A model generated the notes under the pieces. The model made no database searches, was not told where the DNA came from, and saw nothing but the letters and a program-made list of their open reading frames with translations. The position numbers were made by a program, and so were the translations under genes. A DNA stretch of 64,000 bases from Acetobacteraceae bacterium H6797 (lineage in GTDB: Bacteria; Pseudomonadota; Alphaproteobacteria; Acetobacterales; Acetobacteraceae). Of this stretch, positions 17,245 to 26,716 are shown piece after piece (within the stretch, counting starts at the first letter, position 1; every line of letters starts with the position of its first letter). The stretch lies in NCBI GenBank assembly GCA_015223225.1, contig JADFCQ010000001.1, positions 1,327,639-1,391,638 of the forward strand, given 5' to 3'.

Positions 17245-17894
17245 ACTTCGCCATCGTCTTCGAGAATTGGCAGATCCTGGCGCGCGGCGCGCTCACCACG
17301 GTGCTGCTCATGCTGGTGGTCGCCACGGTGGCGCCGCTGCTCTCCATCCCGCTCGCCCTCGCCCGCGACAGCGGCATCCGGGCGCTGGCCTGGCCCGTGG
17401 CGGCGCTGAGCTGGTTCACCCGCGCGGTGCCCACACTGGTGCTGCTCTTCTTCTGCTATTACGGGCTGCCGGTTTTCGGGATCTATCTCGACCCGATCCC
17501 CTCCGCGCTGCTGGCGCTGGTGCTCTCGGCGCTCGGCTACAATACGGAATTCTTCCGCGCCGGCTTCCGCGCCGTGCCGCGCGGGCAATACGAGGCGGGG
17601 CGGGCGCTGGGGCTCAGGCCGGTGCCGCTCTATCTCAAGGTGATCTTCCCGCAGGCGCTGCGCATCGCGGTGCCGTCGCTCTTCTCGAATTTCACGCTGA
17701 ACCTGAAAGGCACGGCGCTGGCGAGCCTGGTCTCGGTCTCAGAACTGGCCTCGGAGGCGCAGGGGCTGCTCTCCGCCACCTACCGGCCGATGGAATTCCT
17801 GCTGGCGGCGGGGGTGATCTACCTGGCGCTGAACAGCATCATCATCGGGCTGCAGAAACTGGCGGAGAAGCGGCTGTCGAAGGGGATGGCCTGA
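17241..17894 (+). CDS. Amino-acid ABC transporter permease (HisQ/GlnP type)
   Basis: 217 residues, five predicted helices. The EAA loop is GQYEAGRALGLRPVPLYLKVIFPQALRIAVPS. The SWFTRAVPTLVLLFFCYYGLP segment is the conserved third-helix region of polar-amino-acid permeases. It overlaps the preceding permease by four bases, so the pair is translationally coupled. It converges with the AroM-like gene with an 18-base gap. The missing ATPase and receptor must come from elsewhere; a receptor gene with a related upstream site lies at 40.3 kb. Confidence 0.92.
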   Translation: MNFAIVFENWQILARGALTTVLLMLVVATVAPLLSIPLALARDSGIRALAWPVAALSWFTRAVPTLVLLFFCYYGLPVFGIYLDPIPSALLALVLSALGYNTEFFRAGFRAVPRGQYEAGRALGLRPVPLYLKVIFPQALRIAVPSLFSNFTLNLKGTALASLVSVSELASEAQGLLSATYRPMEFLLAAGVIYLALNSIIIGLQKLAEKRLSKGMA

Positions 17895-17912
17895 GCCCCC
17901 AGTTCCCCCGCC

Positions 17913-18686
17913 TCAGGGCGTGACGAAGCGGCGGTCGTCGAAACCGGCGGTGACGAGGCCGAAGGCGGCCAGCGCCGCGATGCGATGGGGCATCATCACC
18001 GCGCAGCCCAGCATCTCCTCGAGCTTCGCCGTCAGATTGCCCGGGTCGCGTCCGGCGAGGCCGAGGCCGAAGCTCCAGACCACGACCAGATCGGGCTTCA
18101 CCGCGGCGAGACGCTCGGCGGCGGGCAGGATATTCCCCTCGAAGGGTTCGTAGGTGATGTCGAGCCGGTCGGCGAAGGGCTGGTCGCGCCAGAGCTGCAC
18201 ATCCTGGCGGCCGTGGCCCGCCGAGCTCATCAGGCCGAATTTCACCTTCCCCGCCGGGCTCGTCTGAATCCGCTCCGCGATGGTCGCCATCATCAGCGTC
18301 GCCGGGCGGATCAGCGGCACCGGGCAGCGAAAGGCGTCGGGCTTGAAGAGCGTGGCGCAGCAGAAGAGCACCGCGGTCGCGCCACGGGCCACCAGCCGGT
18401 CGATCGCGGATTGGAAATGCTGGATCGCCCAGTCGAGCCGGACATAGACATGGTCCCACCCCTCGCCGAGGCGGTTGCCCGTCGCGCCCGGTACGCGCAC
18501 ATGGGCGCCGAGGCGCTCCTCATGCTCGGCGCCGAGATGGGGGCGGATCTCCTCCCAGGTGAGATGCTCGAGGATATGCTCGTCGATCACCTCGATCTCG
18601 AGGCCGAGCGCCCGGGCGAGGCCCCGGTGATACTGCACATATTCGTCGCGCGGCCCGTGGCCGGTGGTGATCACGCCCAGACGCAT
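17913..18686 (-). CDS. aroM: AroM family protein (Asp/Glu racemase-like fold suspected)
   Basis: 257 residues from the ATG preceded by GAGG; a GTG four codons earlier is the alternative. The start RLGVITTGHGPRDEYV matches the AroM family (GVITIGQxPRxD). The family is uncharacterised biochemically but has a two-domain arrangement like Asp/Glu and hydantoin racemases. Here cysteines sit at positions compatible with such a pair: C-C in LFCCATLFKP near residue 120 and C in MLGCAVMMPHRIAA near 235. Together with the DadA-like and amino-acid permease genes, a racemase-like role on an amino acid is possible, but that is inference. Two decamer sites lie just upstream. Confidence 0.75.
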   Translation of the reverse strand: MRLGVITTGHGPRDEYVQYHRGLARALGLEIEVIDEHILEHLTWEEIRPHLGAEHEERLGAHVRVPGATGNRLGEGWDHVYVRLDWAIQHFQSAIDRLVARGATAVLFCCATLFKPDAFRCPVPLIRPATLMMATIAERIQTSPAGKVKFGLMSSAGHGRQDVQLWRDQPFADRLDITYEPFEGNILPAAERLAAVKPDLVVVWSFGLGLAGRDPGNLTAKLEEMLGCAVMMPHRIAALAAFGLVTAGFDDRRFVTP

Positions 18687-18700
18687 CGTCAGCCTCACTC

Positions 18701-18721
18701 TGATATACCAGTGATGTATCA
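18701..18721. promoter_or_regulatory. Putative operator B, two adjacent decamers
   Basis: TGATATACCA and TGATGTATCA separated by one base, 14-35 bases before the AroM-like ATG, where a repressor would block the promoter or initiation. Read on the minus strand the first is TGGTATATCA, nine of ten positions identical to operator A. Confidence 0.5.
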
Positions 18722-18732
18722 GATACGGCGCG

Positions 18733-18764
18733 AAAAAGGCCAGCCTCCGCGACGGAGGCCGGCC
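18733..18764 (-). terminator. Rho-independent terminator of the OmpA-like gene
   Basis: On the minus strand a 12-bp GC-rich stem with one mismatch (GGCCGGCCTCCG against CGGAGGCTGGCC) and a 3-base loop is followed at once by TTTTT. Confidence 0.85.
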
Positions 18765-18771
18765 CTTCGGA

Positions 18772-19527
18772 TTACGGCCTGGGCGCGCCGGGCGGCGGTG
18801 CCGCGGGTTCCACCGTCGGCGGCGTAGGCAGCGGCGTCGGCTGCTGGAGCGAGGGCGTGGTGCCGGGCGGCATGGGCGAGGGCACCACGGGCTGGATCGT
18901 CCCGCCCGGCGGCGTCACGGGCGGCGGGGGCGAACTGCTGCCCGGCGCCGGGCGCGGCGCGGGCCGGCCCTCGGGCGGGGCGGCCGGGGGCGGCGGCGTG
19001 GCCGGGCGGGCCGGCTGCACGGCGGGTGCAGAGGGGGCTTCGGCGGTGGGAGGCGCGGGCGGCGCGCCGGGCGGGGCCGGCAGCACCACGATGATCACGC
19101 TGCGCTGCTCGCGATTGGCGGTGTTCCGCGCGAACCCCGGATTGCGCGCCTCGGCGCGGATACGGTCCCGCTCGATGCCGAATTCGGAAGAGAGGGCCTC
19201 GGAAACCGCCCGCGCCCGCTGGGCGGCCAGGCGCGTCGAGCTGGTCTGCCCGCCCTCCCCAGCGGCGAAGCCCAGCACGCAGAGATTGCGCCCCGGGTTC
19301 TTCGCGAGATCCGCCGCGGCGGCGAGCGGCGTGCGGGCCGCATCGCTCAGCGTGGCACGGCCGGCGCGGAAGCCGATGGCGAAGACATCGTCCTCCAGCC
19401 TTTCGGCACCGATGCAGTTGAATTCGCGCGGCTGCGCCATCGCGGGCGTCGCGCCCGCCAGCAGGGCGAGCGGCCCCGCGATCACGGCGGCCAAGGGCAA
19501 GGTCGCCAGGAAGCCACGCATCTTCAT
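18772..19527 (-). CDS. OmpA-like domain protein with proline-rich tail
   Basis: 251 residues. The signal peptide (LPLAAVIAGPLALLAGATPAMAQ) has an AMA-Q cleavage site. A ~110-residue OmpA-C-like domain follows: FRAGRATLSDAARTPLAAAADLAKNPGRNLCVLGFAAG ... RLAAQRARAVSEALSSEFGI ... NREQRSVIIVVL, the peptidoglycan-binding topology. The last ~100 residues are almost wholly Pro/Ala/Ser/Thr/Gly, a flexible low-complexity tail. Probably periplasmic, loosely tethered to peptidoglycan. A good terminator follows. An alternative start lies two codons inside. Confidence 0.82.
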   Translation of the reverse strand: MKMRGFLATLPLAAVIAGPLALLAGATPAMAQPREFNCIGAERLEDDVFAIGFRAGRATLSDAARTPLAAAADLAKNPGRNLCVLGFAAGEGGQTSSTRLAAQRARAVSEALSSEFGIERDRIRAEARNPGFARNTANREQRSVIIVVLPAPPGAPPAPPTAEAPSAPAVQPARPATPPPPAAPPEGRPAPRPAPGSSSPPPPVTPPGGTIQPVVPSPMPPGTTPSLQQPTPLPTPPTVEPAAPPPGAPRP

Positions 19528-19534
19528 CCCTCCG

Positions 19535-20773
19535 TCAGGCAGTGGCGACGAGCAGCCCGGCGTCGCGCAACTTCCCCAGTAAAGCCTCGGCCTCCACGGA
19601 AGGTTGCGCGGATTTAAGTTCCGGCTCCGTGATATCGGGGCGGCTCAGCACCCAGTTCACCGCCTCGGCCTCGGGCGGGGAGAGGGTGAGGCTGCCCTGG
19701 GCGGTCTTGAGCACCCAATCGGCGCCTCGGCGCACGGGCTTGGCGCCATTGGCCACCACGCGGAAGCTCGGCACGTCATCCCCCGTCTCGGCGGCGGCCG
19801 AAGGGGCGCTGGGGGCGGCGATGCCGCGCGCGGCCAGCAGGTCGTAGCCCGCGCTGCGGGGGAAGCGGAAATCGCTCACGTGGCGGCGGGCGACCTCGAG
19901 CACCTTCGGGTCCTTCGCCAGCTCGGCGAGCTTGGCACCGAGGGCCTGGATGCGGTTCGTCAAAGCGAATTGCGCAGCGGCCGTACCGTCCTGCCGCGGC
20001 ATGGGCTGGCGGAAGAGGCTTTCATGGATGATCCGCTCCATGAAGACCTGCATCACGTCGATGCCGATCGGCGCGTTCACGCCATAGGCGATATGGACGG
20101 AGGCCGGCGCCTCGGCCAGCGCGTCGTGATACCAGCCGCGCGGGAGATAGAGCAGATCCCCGGTCTTGACCGTCACCTTGCCGCGCAGCTTGCCCTTGGC
20201 CTGGTCGTGATGCGCCTGCGGCTGGCCACGGAAGGCGGGGTGGGCGATGGGGTAGTCGGCCCGGCCGTCCCAGATGTTCCAGGTCTTCTCGCCCTCGACC
20301 TGCACGGCCCAAACGTCATGCGTGTCGTAATGCGAGGCGAAGGCCTTGTGGCTCTGCCAGGAGATATAGACGTTGGCCGCCGTCTTCCCCAGGCCCGCGC
20401 CTTCGAGCGCCTCGGAGATGGAGGAGAGGCCCGGCGTCAGGCAATCCACGTCGTTCATCACGAGGCTGGCGCCGCGCGAGATCCATTGCTGCACGAGCTT
20501 CGAATCCGGCTGCAGCACCGGCGTGTTGTCGCGGCTCTGCGCCCGCACCGAATATTGCTCGGGCGGCACCGTCTGCCCGTCGAGCACCACCTTCAGGCTG
20601 GTATTCGACCAGAGATTGGCCATGTCGAGAAGTTTATTGATCTGCCGCCAGGACAGCACCGAGGCGAATTTCGCGGCCCCGCCCGGAACATGCAGCGGCT
20701 GCTTGTCGTAATATTCCGCGAAGAACTCTTCGGGAGTGATCGGGGCGAGGATATCTGCAAGTGTCATGGCCAT
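19535..20773 (-). CDS. JmjC/cupin-type 2-oxoglutarate oxygenase (YcfD/RoxA-like)
   Basis: 412 residues resembling ribosomal oxygenases. The Fe(II) facial triad is visible: H148 and D150 in SHYDTHDVW and the distal H227 in SVHIAYG. W-x-x-Q-V-E-G-E-K-T-W follows the first motif, and GDLLYLPRGWYHDAL precedes the last, as in YcfD, which hydroxylates an arginine of ribosomal protein uL16. The C-terminal ~150 residues fit the winged-helix/dimer region of the family. The first of two nearby ATGs is kept because AGGA is better spaced from it. The target protein is not established. Confidence 0.82.
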   Translation of the reverse strand: MAMTLADILAPITPEEFFAEYYDKQPLHVPGGAAKFASVLSWRQINKLLDMANLWSNTSLKVVLDGQTVPPEQYSVRAQSRDNTPVLQPDSKLVQQWISRGASLVMNDVDCLTPGLSSISEALEGAGLGKTAANVYISWQSHKAFASHYDTHDVWAVQVEGEKTWNIWDGRADYPIAHPAFRGQPQAHHDQAKGKLRGKVTVKTGDLLYLPRGWYHDALAEAPASVHIAYGVNAPIGIDVMQVFMERIIHESLFRQPMPRQDGTAAAQFALTNRIQALGAKLAELAKDPKVLEVARRHVSDFRFPRSAGYDLLAARGIAAPSAPSAAAETGDDVPSFRVVANGAKPVRRGADWVLKTAQGSLTLSPPEAEAVNWVLSRPDITEPELKSAQPSVEAEALLGKLRDAGLLVATA

Positions 20774-20902
20774 GGCACGATCCTATCACGCGATCCGGGT
20801 TGCGACAGGCACCACACGCGCCCATCCTCCGTTCAGGCGGAATCACTAATCCGCCCGCACGGCAACGAGGCCAAGGGTATAGCCCGGCCTGGAGGAAATA
20901 TA

Positions 20903-23900
20903 ATGCCTGAGGACATGACCCGCGCCATTCCGGCCGACGGTGTTCGCCTCGAAACGCTCAATGCCGCCGAGGCCGCGCTCGCGAGCCTGGCGCCCAATGC
21001 GCCGGCCGGCCTCGCGACCCTGATGCGGCACCTCTTCGAGGCCGTGCCTAGCGCCGAGCTGGCGGCCGAGGCGCCGGAATCCATCGCGGCCGCGGCGGCG
21101 AGCCTCTGGTCCTTCGCCGGGCAGCGCAAGCCGGGCCAGGGCCTGGTGCGCCTCACCCCGGCCGCCCCGGGGCGCGGCGGGCATGCCGTGGTCGAGATCG
21201 TCAGCGAGGACATGCCCTTCCTGGTGGATAGCGTGCTGGCCGCCCTCGCCCTGCGCGGCCGCGCGGCGCATCGGCTGCTGCACCCCATCCTGGCCGTGAC
21301 GCGCGATGCCGAGGGGCGGCTGACGGCGCTGGGCGAGCCCGGCGGCAAGCCCGAGAGCATGATGCGGGTGGAGCTGAACCAGGCGAATATGCTGCCCGGC
21401 GTCGCCGCCACGCCGGAGGATGACCTCGCGGCCATCGAGCAGACCATCACCCGCACCCTCGCCCAGCTTCGCCTGGCCATCGGCGATTTCCCCGCCATGC
21501 GCAGCCGGCTGGAAGCGGCGCGGGCCGAGGTGGCCTCGCTGGCCGAGGGCGAGACGGCGGCCGATTTCCTCGCCTGGATGGCCGAGGGCAATTTCGTGCT
21601 GCTCGGCCACCGCAAGCTGATGCTGAACGGCGCCGGGCTGATCGCCGAGGACGAGCTGGGCCTGCTGCGCGATGCGGATCAGCCCGTCTTCGACGCGCTG
21701 CGTGACATGGAGGCCGTGCCGGCCCAGGTGCGCGAGGGCTTCGAACAGCCCATCGCCGTGAGCGTCGCCAAGGCGAATATGCGCGCCATGGTGCATCGCC
21801 CGCAGCATGCCGACGTGGTCGCGACGCGGATCACCGACACGGACGGCAAGGTGACGGGCGTGCGCCTCTTCGTCGGCCTTTTCGGCGCGACGGCCTATAA
21901 CCGCAACCCGCGCTCCATTCCCTGGCTGGCGCAGAAGGTGGAGCGCATCCTCGCCGCCGCCGGCGTGGATCCCGAAAGCCATGACGGCCGGGCGCTGCGC
22001 AATATCCTCGACACTTGGCCGCGCGACGAGCTGTTCCAGGCGGGCGAGGCCGATATCCTTAAGGGCGCCGTGCGCGCGCTGGATCTGGCGATCAGGCCCC
22101 GCGCCGCGATCAGCCTCCGGCGTGACCCCTTCGAGCGCTTCATCTCCGTCATCGCCTGGCTGCCGCGCGACACGTTCGACACGCGGCTGCGCGAGCGTGT
22201 GGGCGGCATCCTGGCCCGCGTCTTCAACGGCCGCATCTCGGCTTATTACATGGCCATCGGCGACGCGCCGCTGGCCCGGGTGCATTACATCATCGGCACG
22301 CGCCCCGGGCAGGTGCCCGATGTGGACGAGCAGGCGCTGGAAGCCGCGATCGAGCAGGCCTCGCGCTCCTTCGCCGACCGGCTGCATGGCGTGCTGAAGG
22401 GCGAGTATGGCGGCAACGAGGCCGCCCGCCTGCTGGCCCGCTGGCGCGATGCCTTCCCCGCCGCCTATCGCGAAACGCGCCCGGCCGTGCAGGGCGCGGC
22501 GGATATCGCGCTGGCCGAGGAGGCGCTGACCTCGGGCCGCCCCGCAGCCCGGCTCGAACGCCTGCCGGGGGCGGCGCCGCAATCGCTGACGCTCACCCTC
22601 GCCCATCCCGGCCGGCCGCTGCCGCTGGCCGATGCGCTGCCGCTCTTTGAAAGCCTCGATCTGCGCGCGATCGAAGAGGTGCCGTTTCACATGAAACCGG
22701 CCGGTAACGAAACGGTCGTGATCCATGTCTTCACGCTGGAATCCGGAACGATCATCGATCCGCCGCGCTTCCCCGCGCTGATCGACGCGCTCTCCGCGCT
22801 GCTCGATGGGCGGGCGGAGGCCGATGGCTTCAACCGACTCATCGCCCGCGCCGGCCTCTCCTGGCGCGAGGCCTGGCTGTTGCGCGCCATGTTCCGCTGG
22901 GTGAAGCAGGTGGGCTTCGGCTTCGCGCAGGAAGCGGTGCAGGCGGCGCTCGCCGATAATCCGCAGGCGGCGCGCGTGCTGGTCGCGCTTTTCGCCGCGC
23001 GTTTCAACCCCGACATCATCCGCAACGAGGGCGCCGAAAAGGCGCTGGAAGCGGAATGGGCCGCGCTTCTCGACCAGGTGGCAGACCCCGATGCCGACCG
23101 CATCCTGACGCGGCTGCGCACGCTGCTCGATGCCGTGCTGCGCACGAATTTCTATCGCCGCGAGGACTTCCTGGCGCTGAAGATCGATAGCGCCAAGGCG
23201 GGCGACATGCCGGCACCGCGCCCGTGGCGCGAGATCTGGGTGCATTCGCCGCGCATGGAAGGCTGCCATCTGCGCGCCGGCCCCGTGGCGCGCGGCGGCA
23301 TCCGCTGGTCGGACCGTCGGGAGGATTTCCGCACCGAGATCCTGGGCCTGATGAAGGCGCAGCGGCTGAAGAACGTCGTCATCGTGCCAACGGGTGCGAA
23401 GGGCGGCTTCGTGCTGAAGCATCCGCCGCCGGGCGGCCCAGCGAACCGCGAGGCCTTCATGGCCGAGGGCATTGCCTGCTACCGGCTGCTGATCCAGGGC
23501 ATGCTCGACCTCACCGACAATTACGAGAAGGGCGGCATCGTGCCCCCGCCGCGCACCGTGCGGCGCGATGGGGATGATCCCTATATCGTCGCGGCCGCCG
23601 ATAAGGGCACGGCGACCTTCTCCGACATCGCCAATGGCATCTCGGCCGATTACGGCTTCTGGCTCGGCGATGCCTTCGCCTCCGGCGGCTCGAAGGGCTA
23701 TGACCACAAGGCGATGGGCATCACCGCGCGCGGCGCCTGGGTAATGATCGCGCGGCATTTCGCCGAGATGGGGCGCGATATCTACAGCGCGCCCTTCACC
23801 ATGGTCGGCGTGGGCGACATGTCGGGCGACGTCTTCGGCAACGGGTTGCTGCTGAGCCGGGAGACGCGGCTGCTCGCCGCTTTCGATCACCGGCACATCT

Positions 23901-25612
23901 TCATCGACCCCGAGCCCAACCCCGTCGTCAGCTTCGCCGAGCGCGAGCGCCTCTTCGCGCTGCCGCGTTCCTCCTGGGCGGATTACGACGCGCGGCTGAT
24001 CAGCGAGGGCGGCGGCGTCTATCCGCGCAACGCGAAGTTCCTGCCGCTGTCGGAAAAGGCGCGGGCGGTGCTGGGCATCGAGGTGGAGAAACCCGATCCG
24101 ACCACGGTCATGCGCGCCATCCTCCGCGCGAAGGTGGACCTGCTCTATTTCGGCGGTATCGGCACTTACCTTAAGGCGTCTACGGAATCGCACGCCGATG
24201 CCGGCGACCGTGCCAATGACGCGCTGCGCATCAACGGTTCGGAAGTGCGCGCGCTGGTCGTGGGCGAGGGCGCCAATCTCGGCGTGACCCAGGCGGGGCG
24301 CATCGAGGCGGCGCGGCATGGCGCGCGCATCAATACCGATGCGCTCGACAATTCGGCGGGCGTCTCCACCTCCGACCATGAGGTGAATATCAAGATCCTG
24401 CTGACCGATGCCATCGCTCAGGGCGCGCTTACCGAGAAGCAGCGCGACGCGCTTCTTGCTGAAATGACCGAGGAAGTCGGCCATCTCGTGCTGAAGGACA
24501 ATGCGCTGCAATCGCTGGCCGTCTCGCTCGAGGCGCTGGCGGGGGCCGAGGCGCTCGCCCCGCAGGCGGCGCTGATGCAGCGGCTGGAAGCGGCGGGGCT
24601 GCTCGACCGCGCGGTGGCGGGCCTGCCGGATAGCGAAAGCATGTCGGCCCGCATCAATGCGGGCGATGCCCTCACCCGGCCGGAAATCGCCGCCCTGCTG
24701 CCGCATGCGAAGCTCTGGCTGAACGAGGCGATCGAGGGCAGCGCCCTGCCGGATGACCCGGCCCTGGTGCCGCTGCTGCTGGACTATTTCCCGAAGCAGT
24801 TGCGTGAGGGCTACACGGCTTTCGCCGAGGGCCATCGCCTGAAGCGGGAGCTGGTCTCGACCATCCTTTCCAACATGATCGGCAATCGGCTCGGCTGCGC
24901 CGCCTTCGCACGGCTGACGACCGATAGCGACCCGGCGACGGCCGCGCGGGCCGCCGTGCTCGCAAGCCGCCTGCTGCGGCTGGAGGAGGCGATGGAGGCG
25001 GCCGATGCGGCGCCCGCACCTGCCAGCACGAGACTTGAGGCCCTTCTGGCACTAAGGCACCTTCAGGAAACCACCGCCCGCGCCCTGCTCTCCTCGCCCG
25101 AACTGGCGCTGCCGCTGGAACAGGCCGAGGCGGCGCTGCGCCCGGGCATCGGCGCCCTGGTGGAGGCCGAGACGGCCCGGGCGGGCGGCACCCCCGCCGC
25201 GAGCCGCCTCATCGTCGATGGCCTGCCGGAGGCGCTGGCGGCGCTCGTCGCCGCCGTGCCGGCGCTGGATGCGGCGCCCGCCATCGTGCGGCTCTCGCGT
25301 CAGGCGGGGCTGCCGGCGGAGGAAGCCGCGGCGGCCTGGAACGCGACGGCCGAGCAGTTCGGGCTCGGCGCGCTGCATCAGGCGATCATCGCAGCGCCGG
25401 TCAGCGGCCCCTACGGCACCCGCGCCCGCGCGGCGCTGCTCGACGAGCTGGGCGTGCTGCATACGCGCCTTGCCCTGGGCCGGCTGCGCGGTCAGGCGGT
25501 GCCGTCGGGCAGCGAGGCCATGCTGCGCCTCGCACGCGACGCCAGCGCGGTGCCGGATCTCGCGGGCATCACCGTCGCGCTGCGGGCGTTGAGCCAGGTG
25601 GCGGCTTCCTGA
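20903..25612 (+). CDS. NAD-specific glutamate dehydrogenase, large (180-kDa) type
   Basis: 1569 residues, matching the very large class of NAD-dependent glutamate dehydrogenases (Caulobacter, Pseudomonas and Streptomyces type) that deaminate glutamate to 2-oxoglutarate. The N-terminal half holds regulatory ACT-like regions (VVEIVSEDMPFLVDSVLAAL). The catalytic part begins around residue 790 with GPVARGGIRWSDRREDFRTEILGLMKAQ, then KGGFVLK, DHKAMGITARGAW, GVGDMSGDVFGNG and the nucleotide-binding VVGEGANLGVTQ. The start is fixed by GGAGGAA five bases before the ATG; an open extension of over 400 codons upstream lacks coding character. Key for glutamate catabolism. Confidence 0.96.
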   Translation: MPEDMTRAIPADGVRLETLNAAEAALASLAPNAPAGLATLMRHLFEAVPSAELAAEAPESIAAAAASLWSFAGQRKPGQGLVRLTPAAPGRGGHAVVEIVSEDMPFLVDSVLAALALRGRAAHRLLHPILAVTRDAEGRLTALGEPGGKPESMMRVELNQANMLPGVAATPEDDLAAIEQTITRTLAQLRLAIGDFPAMRSRLEAARAEVASLAEGETAADFLAWMAEGNFVLLGHRKLMLNGAGLIAEDELGLLRDADQPVFDALRDMEAVPAQVREGFEQPIAVSVAKANMRAMVHRPQHADVVATRITDTDGKVTGVRLFVGLFGATAYNRNPRSIPWLAQKVERILAAAGVDPESHDGRALRNILDTWPRDELFQAGEADILKGAVRALDLAIRPRAAISLRRDPFERFISVIAWLPRDTFDTRLRERVGGILARVFNGRISAYYMAIGDAPLARVHYIIGTRPGQVPDVDEQALEAAIEQASRSFADRLHGVLKGEYGGNEAARLLARWRDAFPAAYRETRPAVQGAADIALAEEALTSGRPAARLERLPGAAPQSLTLTLAHPGRPLPLADALPLFESLDLRAIEEVPFHMKPAGNETVVIHVFTLESGTIIDPPRFPALIDALSALLDGRAEADGFNRLIARAGLSWREAWLLRAMFRWVKQVGFGFAQEAVQAALADNPQAARVLVALFAARFNPDIIRNEGAEKALEAEWAALLDQVADPDADRILTRLRTLLDAVLRTNFYRREDFLALKIDSAKAGDMPAPRPWREIWVHSPRMEGCHLRAGPVARGGIRWSDRREDFRTEILGLMKAQRLKNVVIVPTGAKGGFVLKHPPPGGPANREAFMAEGIACYRLLIQGMLDLTDNYEKGGIVPPPRTVRRDGDDPYIVAAADKGTATFSDIANGISADYGFWLGDAFASGGSKGYDHKAMGITARGAWVMIARHFAEMGRDIYSAPFTMVGVGDMSGDVFGNGLLLSRETRLLAAFDHRHIFIDPEPNPVVSFAERERLFALPRSSWADYDARLISEGGGVYPRNAKFLPLSEKARAVLGIEVEKPDPTTVMRAILRAKVDLLYFGGIGTYLKASTESHADAGDRANDALRINGSEVRALVVGEGANLGVTQAGRIEAARHGARINTDALDNSAGVSTSDHEVNIKILLTDAIAQGALTEKQRDALLAEMTEEVGHLVLKDNALQSLAVSLEALAGAEALAPQAALMQRLEAAGLLDRAVAGLPDSESMSARINAGDALTRPEIAALLPHAKLWLNEAIEGSALPDDPALVPLLLDYFPKQLREGYTAFAEGHRLKRELVSTILSNMIGNRLGCAAFARLTTDSDPATAARAAVLASRLLRLEEAMEAADAAPAPASTRLEALLALRHLQETTARALLSSPELALPLEQAEAALRPGIGALVEAETARAGGTPAASRLIVDGLPEALAALVAAVPALDAAPAIVRLSRQAGLPAEEAAAAWNATAEQFGLGALHQAIIAAPVSGPYGTRARAALLDELGVLHTRLALGRLRGQAVPSGSEAMLRLARDASAVPDLAGITVALRALSQVAAS

Positions 25613-25693
25613 TGGCCGTTGCCACAGGCGGATGATGCCCCTCTACTCGTGGCGTGGGCGGCGGAGAGACCGCCCCGCCTGAGGGAGAGACCC

Positions 25694-26674
25694 ATGTTTT
25701 CATCCGTCCGGCGTGCCGCGCTCGCGGCCGCCATCGCCTTCCTGCCCGGCCTCGCCGCCGCGCAGGACAAGGCCACCATCCCCAACCGCGTCGAGCTGCA
25801 TCAGATCAGCACGCTGACGCTGAGCGACGCGCAATTCCTCACCGGCGACCAGACCGGCGCGCGGCCCGCGACCGTCACGGGCGAGTTCCGCGTGGCGCAG
25901 GGCAATGGGCGCCTCCCGGTCGCGGTGCTGATGCACGGCTCGGGCGGCATCGGGCCGAATATCGAGATGTGGTCACGGCTTCTGAACGCTCAGGGCATCT
26001 CGACCTTCGCGATCGACGGCTTCACCGGGCGCGGCATCACCTCCACCTCGGCCGATCAGGCGCAGCTCGGGCGGCTGAACTTCATCGTCGATATCTATGG
26101 CGCGCTCGCCATCCTTGCGAAGCATCCGCGCGTCGATCCGGATCGTATCGCGCTGATCGGCTTCTCGCGCGGCGGGCAGGGCGTGCTCTATGCCTCGCTC
26201 GAGCGCTTCCACAAGCTGTGGAACCGGTCGGGCGCGCAATTCGCGGCCTATATCCCGTTCTATCCCGATTGCATGACGCGCTATATCGACGATACCAAGC
26301 CCGTCGCGCGGCCCATCCGCATCCTGCATGGCGATGCGGATGACTATAATCCCCTGCCGCCCTGCGCGGCACAGGCGGAGCGGATGAAGGCGGCGGGGGC
26401 GGATATCACGGTCACGCCCTATGCCGGCGCGCATCATGGCTTCGACACGCCGCTGAACGACATGCACAGCGTCTCGCCCACATCGCAGACCGTGCGGAAC
26501 TGCCGGATCGAGGAACGCTCTCCGGGCCAGCTCATCAATAGCGCGACGGGCAATGTCTTCGCCTACACCGATGCCTGCGTGGAGCGCGGACCGAATGTCG
26601 GCGGCCAGGCGGCGGCGCGGGAGGCGGCGAGCCAGTTCGTCGTGAACTATCTCGTCACGCTCTTCAGGAAATAG
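25694..26674 (+). CDS. Exported dienelactone hydrolase family protein
   Basis: 326 residues. The signal peptide (VRRAALAAAIAFLPGLAAAQ) is followed by an alpha/beta-hydrolase domain: oxyanion-region MHGSGGI, nucleophile elbow GFSRGGQG, an acid in LHGDADDYNP and a likely catalytic H in GAHHGFD. This order and spacing fit dienelactone-hydrolase-like enzymes, but the usual nucleophile Cys is a Ser. A GGGAGAGA ribosome-binding site precedes the ATG. It ends just before a strong bidirectional terminator. The substrate is unknown; the protein should be periplasmic. Confidence 0.88.
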   Translation: MFSSVRRAALAAAIAFLPGLAAAQDKATIPNRVELHQISTLTLSDAQFLTGDQTGARPATVTGEFRVAQGNGRLPVAVLMHGSGGIGPNIEMWSRLLNAQGISTFAIDGFTGRGITSTSADQAQLGRLNFIVDIYGALAILAKHPRVDPDRIALIGFSRGGQGVLYASLERFHKLWNRSGAQFAAYIPFYPDCMTRYIDDTKPVARPIRILHGDADDYNPLPPCAAQAERMKAAGADITVTPYAGAHHGFDTPLNDMHSVSPTSQTVRNCRIEERSPGQLINSATGNVFAYTDACVERGPNVGGQAAAREAASQFVVNYLVTLFRK

Positions 26675-26678
26675 GAGT

Positions 26679-26702
26679 GAGGCGGCCCCGAGGGGCCGCC
26701 TC
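26679..26702. terminator. Bidirectional hairpin terminator
   Basis: Perfect 11-bp inverted repeat (GAGGCGGCCCC / GGGGCCGCCTC) with a two-base centre, between two convergent hydrolase genes. No long T-run on either side. Confidence 0.75.
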
Positions 26703-26716
26703 TTCCCGCCCGATCC

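Noticed and set aside
19604-20902. N-terminal extension of the glutamate dehydrogenase by 433 codons
   Set aside because: It overlaps the JmjC gene in antisense, has no family similarity, and a perfect ribosome-binding site precedes the later ATG.
20846-24835. 1329-codon open frame opposite the glutamate dehydrogenase
   Set aside because: Antisense shadow of a long, strongly biased gene; no recognisable domain, and rich in His, Arg and Gln.
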